Both the position numbers and the translations under genes were made by a program. Below the pieces are notes generated by a model. It saw only the letters and a program-made list of their open reading frames with translations, made no database searches and was not told the DNA's origin. Below, one piece after another: positions 18,652-27,640 of a stretch of 64,000 nt of DNA; position 1 is the stretch's first letter; each line of letters starts with the position of its first letter. The DNA is from Nocardioides zeae (GTDB lineage Bacteria > Actinomycetota > Actinomycetes > Propionibacteriales > Nocardioidaceae). The stretch spans positions 4,278,001 to 4,342,000 of the forward strand of contig NZ_JAUTAN010000001.1 in the NCBI RefSeq assembly GCF_030818655.1, in the 5' to 3' direction.

Positions 18652-18907
18652 CTAGCAGCGGAGCCCAATAGATCCTGGTGCCTGCACCACCTCAGGGGGT
18701 TCGACTGCTACTGGGACCCACCTGCATGGTCGACCGCTGCCACCGGCGGACCCGCGGCGGGCAAGGAGGCCGTTGCGGACTGTGACGCATGACGGATGCG
18801 TTGGATGGCGGAAAAATCCACGCCGTGCCGCGCGATCCGCAATGATGGGCCGGGCTCCGGAACACCTGAGTCACTCGGTGCGAGGCCACGGCAACCAGGA
18901 GGGCCAC
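18652..18907. other. Gap marking the start of the low-GC glycan cassette
   Basis: About 256 bases with no supported gene. Base composition shifts here from the GC-rich cysDN pattern to the more mixed pattern that continues to about 27.6 kb. The start of the next gene is set by AGGAGGG at 18897-18903. Confidence 0.4.
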
Positions 18908-19345
18908 TTGCTCACACGGCTCGCTCGACTACAGGGCGCTCCTGTAGTTGGTCTCGTCGCGCGGACCCTGCTGCGATTGCTTGGCGTCGAGATCCCGAAG
19001 AATGTTCACGTCCCGAGAAGTACAAGGATTGTCCATGGAGGCGTGGGTGTGGTTCTTCACCCGACCACGAAGATCGGTGAGAACGTGACCGTCTACCACA
19101 ATGTCACCGTGGGACGAGCCGACTCATGGGTGTCGCGGGAGTTGGAGGCCGAGGAGGGCGTACTCATTGAGGACGACTCGGTTCTGTGTCCCGGCGCCGT
19201 TGTCCTATTCCGCGGGCATCAAATAAAGGTGGCGCGAGGTACCGTGTTGGCCGCGAACTCCGTTCTCCTCGAGTCCACCGGCGTTGGAGAGATCTGGGGT
19301 GGGATACCTGCGCGGAGGCTCGGGCTGCGACGTGACTATCCGTGA
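18908..19345 (+). CDS. Hexapeptide-repeat acyltransferase (serine acetyltransferase-like)
   Basis: About 145 residues forming a left-handed beta-helix: HPTTKIGENVTVYHNVTVGR, GVLIEDDSVLCPGAVVLFRG, and ARGTVLAANSVLLES are the hexapeptide turns. The ending IWGGIPARRLG is typical of the CysE/LacA-like group used to acetylate sugars. A TTG at 18908 is chosen because AGGAGGG lies four bases upstream; no in-frame ATG or GTG fits as well. First gene of the glycan cassette; likely O-acetylates a sugar, though a serine acetyltransferase role cannot be excluded. Confidence 0.75.
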   Translation: MLTRLARLQGAPVVGLVARTLLRLLGVEIPKNVHVPRSTRIVHGGVGVVLHPTTKIGENVTVYHNVTVGRADSWVSRELEAEEGVLIEDDSVLCPGAVVLFRGHQIKVARGTVLAANSVLLESTGVGEIWGGIPARRLGLRRDYP

Positions 19346-19391
19346 ATACGAAGTGCTCATCCTCGGTTGTCGGAAGTGCGGTTGATCCAGA

Positions 19392-20414
19392 TTGAAGGTC
19401 TTGTACGACGGGATCTGGGCGGCGAGTGGCCCGCCATCGGGCCGCAACGTGGTCCGGTCTGTACTGAAAGCGTGGATTGACATCGCCCCCGAGGATGAGA
19501 TCTGGGTTCTTTGCAAGCCTGGCGAAGGACGTGTCGTTCGCGAGACCTTCGGCGCGGGCAGCATCAGCTTAAGAACTGTTGAGGCTAAATCAGGTCAACA
19601 CCTCCTATCAATTCTGACGCACTCGGGCTCGTATGACGCGACCTTCACACAAAACTTCGTGCCCCCGTTCGTTCGCGCACACTCAAAGATTGTCCTTATC
19701 CATGACCTCATTTATAAGGACTCTCCTGACTGGTTCACTCGGAGGGAGCGGGCGTATCTGAGTCCTTTACTGCCGCTGGCGCGCGGGGCCGACGTCGTCA
19801 TCACGACCTCCAAAAGCGAGGCTAAGCGCATCGAGAAATATTTGCCCAGGACTCCCATTACTCCGGTCGGCCTCGGCCTTCATCTCGGACTTTCAGACAG
19901 TCGACCCAAACCTCCGGTTGGCGTAAACCCCCAAGCACGATTTCTCCTGATCGTCGGCCGCCTGAACGAACGCAAGAATCTGGAACGTGTCTTGCGCGCT
20001 GTTGACGATCATTCGGTCCTTGCGGGGAGGCAGATTTACATCGCGGGGAGCCCAGACGGTTTGCATCACAAGCAGTCCGCATCTAGTCAATCACTCCGCT
20101 ACCTGGGGTACGTAACTGATGACGAGATGGCATGGCTCTACGGAAACTGCGATCTGGTTGTGTTCGGCTCTTTGGATGAGGGATTCGGAATGCCGGTAGC
20201 CGAAGCCGCCCACTTCGGGGCGCCCATTGCGTTGAGCGACATTGCAGTGTTCCGCGAACTGGACCCTGGGGCCTCGTTCTTTGACCCGCGCGACGAAAGA
20301 TCAATAAGTCAAGTGGTCTCCGATGCGCTACGCGAGGCTCGGCCATGTCAGGCAAAGGTTCCAACTTGGAACACGATCGCCCACAATATTAGAAGTGAGG
20401 CAGCGCGTGCGTAG
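19392..20414 (+). CDS. Glycosyltransferase family 4 protein
   Basis: A 340-residue GT-B enzyme. IVLIHDLIYKDSPDWFTRRE and VVITTSKSEAKRI mark the N-terminal half; LLIVGRLNERKNLERVLRAV and the donor-binding GSLDEGFGMPVAEAAHFGAP (the EX7E motif) the C-terminal half. It starts with TTG (MKVLYDGIWAASGPP). The order of motifs matches mannosyl- or rhamnosyltransferases acting on lipid-linked intermediates at the inner face of the membrane; donor and acceptor are unknown. The following acyltransferase gene overlaps its end. Confidence 0.85.
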   Translation: MKVLYDGIWAASGPPSGRNVVRSVLKAWIDIAPEDEIWVLCKPGEGRVVRETFGAGSISLRTVEAKSGQHLLSILTHSGSYDATFTQNFVPPFVRAHSKIVLIHDLIYKDSPDWFTRRERAYLSPLLPLARGADVVITTSKSEAKRIEKYLPRTPITPVGLGLHLGLSDSRPKPPVGVNPQARFLLIVGRLNERKNLERVLRAVDDHSVLAGRQIYIAGSPDGLHHKQSASSQSLRYLGYVTDDEMAWLYGNCDLVVFGSLDEGFGMPVAEAAHFGAPIALSDIAVFRELDPGASFFDPRDERSISQVVSDALREARPCQAKVPTWNTIAHNIRSEAARA

Positions 20415-21108
20415 GCCACAACTGCGGCAATGGGTTGATTCACTCTACGGTCGCGAGCGTGGGATCCAATCGGGGATCGACCCGCTGGTTTCGGATCGCC
20501 AGCTCGCTTCGTTCTTGGTGGCGAAAGTAGGCGACCGCGCTCGTGGCGTCGTTACCCTCATGCCTCACGTCTATCGCGGGCGCCGCGTTAGAATCAGAGG
20601 CCGTGATTCCCTAGCGCTCGGAAAATCCGTTGCGATTGCAGCAGACGTGTTACTCGACGCAGTCTCCAAACGCGGCATCCAAGTGGGCGATAAATCGACA
20701 ATTGACATTGGAGCCGTACTTAGAGCTTCGGGAGCCATTCGCAATGTGGGCGAAGGGATCGTAATCGGCAAGCGGACAGCAGTTGGGGCGTACAATGTCA
20801 TCCTTGGCCAAGGCGGCGTGTATATCGGCGACGACTGCTTGCTAGGACCCGGAGTGCAAATGCACTCCGAGAACCATATCTTCAAGGATCGCGAGATTCC
20901 GATCCGCGAACAGGGCGAGCAGCGAAACGCCATCCGCGTGGGTAACGATGTGTGGATAGGCGCGAATTCAGTAGTTCTAGCAGGATCGGTTATCCACGAC
21001 GGAGCGGTGGTCGCAGCAAACTCAGTCGTCCGGGGAGAGATTGCGGCTTATTCGGTCGTTGCGGGAGCCCCGGCTTCGCAAAAGGGAACTCGCGGGGAGG
21101 GCCGTTGA
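20407..21108 (+). CDS. Hexapeptide-repeat sugar acyltransferase
   Basis: About 233 residues: an N-terminal helical part (RRPQLRQWVDSLYGRERG) and a left-handed beta-helix (LMPHVYRGRRVRIRGRDSL, GNDVWIGANSVVLAGSVIHD and GAVVAANSVVRGEI). The loop MHSENHIFKD carries the likely catalytic His. GTG 20407 overlaps the preceding glycosyltransferase stop and is preceded by GTGAGG. Probably O- or N-acetylates a sugar of the polymer, as WbbJ/CapG-type enzymes do. Confidence 0.8.
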   Translation: MRRPQLRQWVDSLYGRERGIQSGIDPLVSDRQLASFLVAKVGDRARGVVTLMPHVYRGRRVRIRGRDSLALGKSVAIAADVLLDAVSKRGIQVGDKSTIDIGAVLRASGAIRNVGEGIVIGKRTAVGAYNVILGQGGVYIGDDCLLGPGVQMHSENHIFKDREIPIREQGEQRNAIRVGNDVWIGANSVVLAGSVIHDGAVVAANSVVRGEIAAYSVVAGAPASQKGTRGEGR

Positions 21109-22199
21109 ACGTCGTCGTTGTAACTGAATCGCGCGCCTCATGGGGTGCCGAAAAGTCCCTCTTGACTCTCCTCGAGCACTGTCCAGGATGGGTTGACATA
21201 TCGTTCGTCGTCGGGCGCGCGTCGCCGCTGGTGGCCGACCTGGACAACATGAACGTAAAAGTGCGTGAGACACGGTTTGCCTTCGAGTCCTCTCGCCGAG
21301 GATCGAGTATGACGAGCATTGCCGGGTTGCCGGGTCGGGTCTTCTCGTCTGTTCTAAACATCCTCAAGGGTGGCCGGGCGGGCGATGTCATTCTTGTGTT
21401 CAGCGTGTGGCAACTTCCCGACGCGCTGATCGCAAAGTTTCTCGGTCGACGACGCCTAATTCTGGATTTTCACGAGACTTTCAGCAATAGGTTCATGACC
21501 TTGCTTCTGAAGGTTCTTATCCGGCTTTGCGCGTGGAGAACAATTGCGCCAAGTTTTGCGGTTCTGGAAACGCTGCCTCGGTGGCCCCAAGTGCACGATG
21601 CGACGGTAGTTCCACGACCGGTGAGCCTCCTCCCGCAAGCTCGAAGCTTGACCAAGTCCGCGCCCATTGTCATCGCGATTGTTGGACAGGTGGTCGAGCA
21701 CAAAGGTGTCCGGGAACTGCTGGAGCTACCGTGGGGCGAGACAAGTACCAAACTTCGGATCATCGGCATCAAGTCGAAGCTCACCATGTCTGATTACGAG
21801 GCCAAGGTACGTGAGATTGCGGAATCCATCGGCGTTGAGGTCGTTGAACGAACGAACGACCTCGCGGCTGCCCTCGATGGGTGTTCCGCGGTTGTCAACG
21901 CTTCCCGGCACGAAGCATTCGGTCGGACGCTAGCTGAGGCAGCTGTGTTGGGGCTTACTCCGATTGCCATAGGCAAAGACGGCCCTGCGGAGGTCATAGG
22001 CGAGGTGGGCCACGGACTGATCTTCGAGAATCTCGAACAATTTGAAGTCGCCCTGCTGGACGGCACTTTAGAAAAGCAAATTCGCGAAACTGAGCGTGAG
22101 CCTATGGTTTTGCGAGCGCGTGAACTTTTCTCGCCGTCCACTGTTGGTAGAAGGTACTGGGATCTTTTTGGCGCGACGAGTCCTGACACAGTGTCATGA
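21105..22199 (+). CDS. Glycosyltransferase (GT-B)
   Basis: A 364-residue glycosyltransferase starting MNVVVVTESRASWGAEKSL with TTG 21105, which overlaps the previous stop (TTGA) behind GGGGAGG. The C-terminal domain has IVIAIVGQVVEHKGVRELL and the donor motif ASRHEAFGRTLAEAAVLG. The acceptor-side segment LILDFHETFSNRF is compatible with family 4. Sugar specificity cannot be read. Sixth-frame neighbours and antisense frames are weaker. The polymerase gene overlaps its end by ATGA. Confidence 0.82.
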   Translation: MNVVVVTESRASWGAEKSLLTLLEHCPGWVDISFVVGRASPLVADLDNMNVKVRETRFAFESSRRGSSMTSIAGLPGRVFSSVLNILKGGRAGDVILVFSVWQLPDALIAKFLGRRRLILDFHETFSNRFMTLLLKVLIRLCAWRTIAPSFAVLETLPRWPQVHDATVVPRPVSLLPQARSLTKSAPIVIAIVGQVVEHKGVRELLELPWGETSTKLRIIGIKSKLTMSDYEAKVREIAESIGVEVVERTNDLAAALDGCSAVVNASRHEAFGRTLAEAAVLGLTPIAIGKDGPAEVIGEVGHGLIFENLEQFEVALLDGTLEKQIRETEREPMVLRARELFSPSTVGRRYWDLFGATSPDTVS

Positions 22200-23512
22200 G
22201 AACTCTAAAGTCCGACGCGCTTGTCTGGGCAGCAACCTTCTTTGCCGTTGCGATCGGCTCGGTGCTTCTTGCGCATGACCCCGCAGTCACACTCAGCATC
22301 CTGGTGGGTGCCTGGGTTGTCGGAGCATGCCTAGGGAGCCCCAGAGTAGCGTGGGTCTCCCTTCTCGTTGCTGTCTCCTTGAACGGCCTCTCGCTCCCAG
22401 CCGGCGGAGTAGATGTACGGTTCGAGCTGATTGTTTTACCCGTATTCCTGCTATCAATAGTCGCCAACGGAATACCAATAAGGGTTCCCGCGCGAATACT
22501 GTTGCCGGCCGCTGCCTACCTGAGTCTGCTGTTCTTTTCTTCGGCGGCAGTTGCGCCCGTTCCTGCTGCAAGTTTGTGGATCGCTGTGCAGATCGCCGGC
22601 GGCGTACTACTATTCGTAGCGGTTCAGTCCTCTCACCTCGATATCGAGCGATGTGTCCGCGACGCGCTTCGCGTGATGGGCGCGATCTGCTCCGTAGCGT
22701 TGGCAGCGCTTGCCCTGGCACGTGGTGGTGTTCTGCCACCGGGGCAGTGGGGGGTCGCCGAGGACTTCCGATTGATCGGATTCTCGATCGAGACCAATAT
22801 CTTCGCGGCTCAGTGCGTGGGGATCGTTGCGGTGGTGCTCGCAGCGCGTCTAAAACTTGAGTCTGGCGACAGGCTCCTGTTCCTCATTGTTTGCGCTGCA
22901 GTCGTGCTGGCGGGTACTCGATCCGCGTGGATCGCGCTAGCGGTCGTAATCATCATCTTCGCTTTGAGAGATGTGTTGAAGCGACCAGCGCGACTTCTTG
23001 GAGCCGGTCTCATAGGCCTCGGTGGTCTGGTTCTGCTTCCATTAGCAACGTCTCAGAGGCGTCAGGTAAGCGAAGAGTCGCTCACTTGGCGACTGGCGAA
23101 TCTTACGAACTTCGACAGCGGCACTGGATTCTACCGACTTGAGATCTACCGGCAAGCAGTCGATGAGCTTGGCGAGTGGCCTCGATGGCTTGTGGGATCG
23201 GGTGTGAACTCGTACTCACAGTATCACCTCATAGATGCAACCAACAGATATGCGGAATACTTGGGAAACTTCTTTCTCGCGACTCTGTACGACGGCGGTG
23301 TGCTAGCCCTCGTGGCGTTCGCCGTCCTTATCTGGTCCGCCATGCGGGAGAACTTTAATGCCGGTCACGTTGGAGTGCTTCTTTCAGTTTTGATCTGCGC
23401 CGCCATTACTAACACAATTTGGTTTCAGTTCGCATGGTTGTACTTAAGCGTGGGATTTGCGGCTGCCTCCCATCGAAGTCACAGAAGGGACGAGGCGAGA
23501 ATCAATGTCTGA
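22196..23512 (+). CDS. O-antigen polymerase/ligase-like membrane protein
   Basis: A 438-residue protein with about ten to twelve membrane helices and the Wzy_C/O-antigen-ligase type layout: a large loop (SQRRQVSEESLTWRLANL, GTGFYRLEIYRQAVDEL) followed by hydrophobic helices. The loop motif with Arg-Leu-x-x-Tyr and a downstream VGSGVNSYSQYH resembles WaaL/Wzy proteins. It would polymerise or ligate the repeat unit at the outer face of the membrane. ATG 22196 overlaps the upstream glycosyltransferase stop. Confidence 0.82.
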   Translation: MRTLKSDALVWAATFFAVAIGSVLLAHDPAVTLSILVGAWVVGACLGSPRVAWVSLLVAVSLNGLSLPAGGVDVRFELIVLPVFLLSIVANGIPIRVPARILLPAAAYLSLLFFSSAAVAPVPAASLWIAVQIAGGVLLFVAVQSSHLDIERCVRDALRVMGAICSVALAALALARGGVLPPGQWGVAEDFRLIGFSIETNIFAAQCVGIVAVVLAARLKLESGDRLLFLIVCAAVVLAGTRSAWIALAVVIIIFALRDVLKRPARLLGAGLIGLGGLVLLPLATSQRRQVSEESLTWRLANLTNFDSGTGFYRLEIYRQAVDELGEWPRWLVGSGVNSYSQYHLIDATNRYAEYLGNFFLATLYDGGVLALVAFAVLIWSAMRENFNAGHVGVLLSVLICAAITNTIWFQFAWLYLSVGFAAASHRSHRRDEARINV

Positions 23513-24737
23513 TTACAAGGTATTTCTTGTCTCGGCCTTTGCCTGCCATCCGGAAATGAGCAGCGAAGCTGGGATTGGTTGGCAGTTTCTCCTCGAGATC
23601 TGCGAGTACGCAGCGGAAAACGACGCGCAGGTCATTGCCTTCATGAACCGGCGGTCGGCGGCGGCGACGTCTGTGGCACTTGAGGAACGCGGCATCACTT
23701 GCGCGAAGCTAGTCGGGATAGACCCGCCCCGATCTCTAGGATTTTTGCTTGATCCTAGATTGACGCGTTTGGAGTACCTTGCCTGGTTCATCGCGGTCCG
23801 CTCAGCCATAAAGAGGTTGGTTTCGCAGGGTTCGCGGTTTTCTGTGGCTTGGCATGTAACATTCGCTTCTGAGCTCCTGCCGGTACCATTTGCTAATCTG
23901 GACCTAGGCCGAGGGTTCAAGGTTTGGGGGCCTGTCGGTTCATCCGGCGATTGGCGAGTTTTCTTGTTGAAGCCTCGTGAAGGTCGTTGGCTTGTTGACG
24001 CGATGTTGCAATGGTGTCGAAACCAAGTCAGTGTGGCTATCGCGCGTCGGACAGCGCGTGAGATGGACTTGGTGCTTACGCAGAGCCCGCAGCTGAAACT
24101 AGCATTGGGTGAGCGGGCGCAGGTCTTCCCGAATCTGGTGATTCCAGCGGATCTGCTGCCTCGCGGAACTCCGTCGACAGAACCGAAGTCAAAGGGAATA
24201 TCGATCCTGGCGGCCGGCCACCTTGTGCCTAGGAAGCGTTTCGCGCTACTTCTGGGGGCCCTTGCGAGCCCAGAGCTGAAGGATGCGTCACTCACAATCG
24301 CGGGTGCGCCGCTTCCTGGTACCAGTGCTTATCTCCCGAGTTTGGCTGAGACTCTTGGTGTGAGAGGACGGGTCAACTTCCTGGGAAAGGTGAATAGGAA
24401 GAAATTGCTTGAGTTGATGAGCGAGCATGATGTTTTCGCTCATTGTGCTGCGCGAGAGGGCGCGCCTGGCGTGGTGGGAGAGGCCGCGACCGTTGGAATT
24501 CCAATAGTGACGTTCAATCTGACTGGCGCGGCGGCAGTCTTGAGGGCTTCTGGGGGCCATGGGATCGAAGTTGATTCTAGGAATTTTGATATCCACAGGT
24601 TGTCGTCTGCACTCGTCGCGGCTGCCGGGATGGGAAGGAATTCAGCACCGCCAGTTTGGGATCAAGATCGGATCCGTACGAAGGTCGAGTTCGTGGTGTC
24701 GGGTCGCGGTGACGCCGAGGCGTCCGACCTTGCGTAA
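23505..24737 (+). CDS. Glycosyltransferase family 1-like protein
   Basis: A 410-residue GT-B enzyme starting MSDYKVFLVSAFACHPEM. N-terminal domain: SEAGIGWQFLLEICEYA and KVWGPVGSSGDWRVF; C-terminal domain: ISILAAGHLVPRKRFALLLG and AAREGAPGVVGEAATVGIP (the EX7E-like donor site). ATG 23505 overlaps the polymerase stop. The opening resembles glycosyltransferases that carry a conserved CHPxxGSE-like motif. Donor unknown. Confidence 0.82.
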   Translation: MSDYKVFLVSAFACHPEMSSEAGIGWQFLLEICEYAAENDAQVIAFMNRRSAAATSVALEERGITCAKLVGIDPPRSLGFLLDPRLTRLEYLAWFIAVRSAIKRLVSQGSRFSVAWHVTFASELLPVPFANLDLGRGFKVWGPVGSSGDWRVFLLKPREGRWLVDAMLQWCRNQVSVAIARRTAREMDLVLTQSPQLKLALGERAQVFPNLVIPADLLPRGTPSTEPKSKGISILAAGHLVPRKRFALLLGALASPELKDASLTIAGAPLPGTSAYLPSLAETLGVRGRVNFLGKVNRKKLLELMSEHDVFAHCAAREGAPGVVGEAATVGIPIVTFNLTGAAAVLRASGGHGIEVDSRNFDIHRLSSALVAAAGMGRNSAPPVWDQDRIRTKVEFVVSGRGDAEASDLA

Positions 24738-25902
24738 ATATTCGGTCGCGTCGCTGCGGATAGCTGACCAAGCAGCATGGTCCCTGGCTTTTTTCGCTTT
24801 CAACGCGCAATGTTTATCTGCCTTACGCGCGGATCAGTTTGCTGGGTTGGCGACTGCCACTGCGCTCGGGTTCATTGGAGTAGCTATCTCGCGTTCGGCA
24901 ACTCTCCAAGCAGACATAATTTCAGGAACTAAGCAGCATGTTTTGTCAACAGAGGCTGTGATGGTTCGTTCGGGCTTGAAGGTAAACGCCCTTTTGGGTC
25001 TTGCCGTCGGTGGATGCGCCTGGCTGGCCACGTCGCGGTTGGGGGATATTGGTTTCGTCTTCGCTTTTCTGGCCGCAGGTTTGGTGCTCGCAGATTCACC
25101 GCGGCAAATTTTAGTTATTGAGGGACGCTACGTATGGTCGTTGTTCCTGGCGGTGGGTCACGCTATTCTCGCGGGATTTGGAGTCCTCTTCTTCCAAGAT
25201 GACCCGTCAGTGTGGTGGCTGATTGTTTTGTGCTTGCTTTGCTGGGGCGGTTGGATGATCGTCGCTTTAACCCGAGTGCCCCATCTGCGGGAGCGCGCGC
25301 CAGCGACGGTTGGACTGCGTCTGAGCCTGGGGCTCGAGGCTTGCTACTTCGGTCTGGCTGGTCAAGTTGGTCTTTTCGCGCTTTACTTCGCGGACGTATC
25401 CGACGCGACTGTGGCACTGCGAGTTTCCTACGCTCTCGTCTTCTCGCCTGTGTTCTCACTGCTCCAAGGCCTCGTCCCTCTCATTGTCCGGGAGTTGAAT
25501 GAACGAATGGTCCAGAGACGCGTCGGGGACGTCCGACGGTTGCTCCGGCGTGTGTCTGCATCGGTCTTTTTCTTATCCCTTTTAGCGGGGGGTTTGGGTT
25601 GTATCGTGGTGCCTCGTTTCTGGGCTGTCGACTCCAACCTCTTCTTGGCGTTTCTTCCGGTTGTTGGATTGTCGCTAGTTGCGGCACAGGTGTTGGAACT
25701 TTACGTCACCTCAATCCGAATGCTCGAAGTGAGCAAGGGATTGCACGCTGAACGGACAGCCTTGGCGGCGGGGGATATTGTGCTCCAACTCGCGTCAGTT
25801 TTGATAATGGGTCCTCTTGGTCTTGTTTCCGCGATTGGCGTTGGAGCCCTCGTTCGTCTTCTGCTGGTGATGCGCTATGGCCGGCGTATGCGGAAGCGCT
25901 GA
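24730..25902 (+). CDS. Polysaccharide flippase-like membrane protein (Wzx/MATE type)
   Basis: About 390 residues and roughly twelve hydrophobic segments, with the N-terminal SLAFFAFNAQCLSALRADQF pattern and later FSPVFSLLQGLVPLIVREL typical of the Wzx family. It would flip the lipid-linked repeat unit. TTG 24730 is chosen because GAGG at 24717-24720 fits it; GTG 24709 is the alternative. Either start overlaps the preceding glycosyltransferase. Last plus-strand gene of the cassette. Confidence 0.75.
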   Translation: MRKYSVASLRIADQAAWSLAFFAFNAQCLSALRADQFAGLATATALGFIGVAISRSATLQADIISGTKQHVLSTEAVMVRSGLKVNALLGLAVGGCAWLATSRLGDIGFVFAFLAAGLVLADSPRQILVIEGRYVWSLFLAVGHAILAGFGVLFFQDDPSVWWLIVLCLLCWGGWMIVALTRVPHLRERAPATVGLRLSLGLEACYFGLAGQVGLFALYFADVSDATVALRVSYALVFSPVFSLLQGLVPLIVRELNERMVQRRVGDVRRLLRRVSASVFFLSLLAGGLGCIVVPRFWAVDSNLFLAFLPVVGLSLVAAQVLELYVTSIRMLEVSKGLHAERTALAAGDIVLQLASVLIMGPLGLVSAIGVGALVRLLLVMRYGRRMRKR

Positions 25903-26441
25903 AAACGCGTTGGCGCGCCGCGCTTCTTGGGCGACGGTCGAGGCACTCAAGTCGCAGGCGTGAGTAGCTCGGCAGCGCCCTGGCTCAGGTCGGGGCACCG
26001 GGAGGGGTGAGACCGGCGTGCCTGCGATGCCGTCGCTTGGGTGACACGCGATTCGGTCCACAAAGCGGCAAACTCGGGGCGTTGAATTTTCCGGCGGTCG
26101 AATGTTCCAGTGTGGCACCCGCTGGTGCGATGCGGATCGGCGGCGCGACTCTTTGTATCAGGGGGTTTGCGTCTGCGAGTTGCGAGGCATGTCAGCGAGA
26201 GGCGGATTCACGTAGCTGGAACCCCAAGATTGGTGTCGGATTTGTAAGGAGTCCGTGATTCGTGAAGTGGTCATTCTGGGGGCGTCCGAGAAGTTTGGAC
26301 TGCGCTATCTCCGCTGTTTCCGCATAGCTGGTCATTATCCCAATATGAGGAATTCTATTCCGGCATGTCTTCCACTCGCATGTGCCTCGCCCCTCAACTG
26401 CAATGGAATTGCAACTGGTCCAGCTGGCAGTCTGGTCGTGC
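25903..26441. other. 539-base gap without a supported gene
   Basis: Between the flippase (plus) and the DUF1972 glycosyltransferase (minus), convergent. Base composition is mixed. A frame near 26255-26340 reads REVVILGASEKFGLRYLRC and could be a remnant, but it lacks a supported start and family match. No clear terminator hairpin was found. Confidence 0.4.
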
Positions 26442-27554
26442 CTAATCCCGACTGACTCTGACGGTCGTTGCGACTGTTTCGATGTAGAGGTCGACCACTT
26501 CCGACCATGTGTATCGTTCCGCAGCTCGAGCTCGCACGGCGCGGCTTACACTGAGCCGACGGTCCGCGGAAGCAAGTAAAGAGGCAGCGGCAGAAGCGAT
26601 CTGTCGCGGGTCGGGTTCGACAAGTGTCGCCGCACCCGCGAGCACCTCCGCGTTGTACACGGTGTTGCGAGCGACGATTGGCGCGCCGCAAGCCATTGCT
26701 TGCACAAGTGCGGGGTTTGTGCCGCCGACGCTGTGGCCGTGAAAGTATGCACCTGCGTGTTGCCAGAGTCCGTGTAGCAATTGGTCGTTGCTCACATGAC
26801 CCAACCACTTGAACTTTTCGTGGCGTTCAGAGAGCTCGCGGGCGCGGGCCTCCAGTTCGGGAGATCCCGTGCCCAGGACCACGACGGAGTTCTCACGAGA
26901 AAGTTCGTCAGCCGCGTCAAAGAACTCGCCTACACTGTTTTCCGGAACAAATCTGGCGACTACCAAAACGTACTCGCCAGACCTGACCATGTCGGGGCAC
27001 GGAAGCCTTCCGACTTCGTCGCCGCCGTACGGAATGAATGTTCCGGTTCGATTGAACTCCCGTGCCCAGTAGTCGCCAATGGCCTCGGCGTCGAAGATCA
27101 ACTCATCGGCAAATCGTGCGGTGAGTTTTGCCCCCGTGTAGAAGACGCGCTTTCCGAGCTTGCTCCACTTCGCGCGTTCCCATTCGATCCCGTCGACATT
27201 GACAACTGTCGGAATGCGAAACAGCTTCAGCAGGGGTAGCCAATATCCGTTAGCCACGTTCATGATCAAAGCGACTTGTTGACGTTTCGCAATGGCATGC
27301 AGCACGGCAGTAAGTCCGTAGGTCAGTGTGCTGAGCGCGTTCCGGTTCAGTCCCTTAGTCTCAACAGGCTTGACTCTTGGATCGTTGGCTGGGTCGTCGG
27401 GCTTCGTGCTGCCAGGACGTCCATAGACAGTCACGTCCCAACCTTGGTCGGCGAACGCAGGCGCTATTCGGCGCACGGCTGTCTCAAAACCTCCGTAGTA
27501 GCTTGGATAGCCGCGTGTGCCGATGATCGCTACTCGCAGTGGCTTGGTGCCCAC
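26442..27554 (-). CDS. DUF1972-type glycosyltransferase, probable rhamnosyltransferase
   Basis: A 370-residue enzyme with the distinctive opening RVAIIGTRGYPSYYGGFET of the DUF1972/WchF family and a normal GT4 C-terminal domain (GSPELEARARELSERHEKF, GTNPALVQAMACGAPIVARN). Studied relatives are beta-1,4-rhamnosyltransferases, which fits the rfbBCD genes at the left end of the window. GTG 27554 is chosen from alignment of the motif near the N-terminus; GGAGG lies somewhat far upstream (11 bases). It is convergent with the cassette and 86 bases from gmd on the same strand. Confidence 0.83.
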   Translation of the reverse strand: MGTKPLRVAIIGTRGYPSYYGGFETAVRRIAPAFADQGWDVTVYGRPGSTKPDDPANDPRVKPVETKGLNRNALSTLTYGLTAVLHAIAKRQQVALIMNVANGYWLPLLKLFRIPTVVNVDGIEWERAKWSKLGKRVFYTGAKLTARFADELIFDAEAIGDYWAREFNRTGTFIPYGGDEVGRLPCPDMVRSGEYVLVVARFVPENSVGEFFDAADELSRENSVVVLGTGSPELEARARELSERHEKFKWLGHVSNDQLLHGLWQHAGAYFHGHSVGGTNPALVQAMACGAPIVARNTVYNAEVLAGAATLVEPDPRQIASAAASLLASADRRLSVSRAVRARAAERYTWSEVVDLYIETVATTVRVSRD

Positions 27555-27640
27555 GTTCTTCAGCGCCTCCCTCAGTTGTCGTCCAGAGCAGTGTGTCGTG
27601 TCGGGAAGGCCCCATGTGCGGAGTTTGTTGGATCGCAGCG

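Noticed and set aside
26255..26455. Small frame with REVVILGASEKFGLRYL
   Set aside because: No ribosome site or family match; composition suggests non-coding DNA or a remnant.
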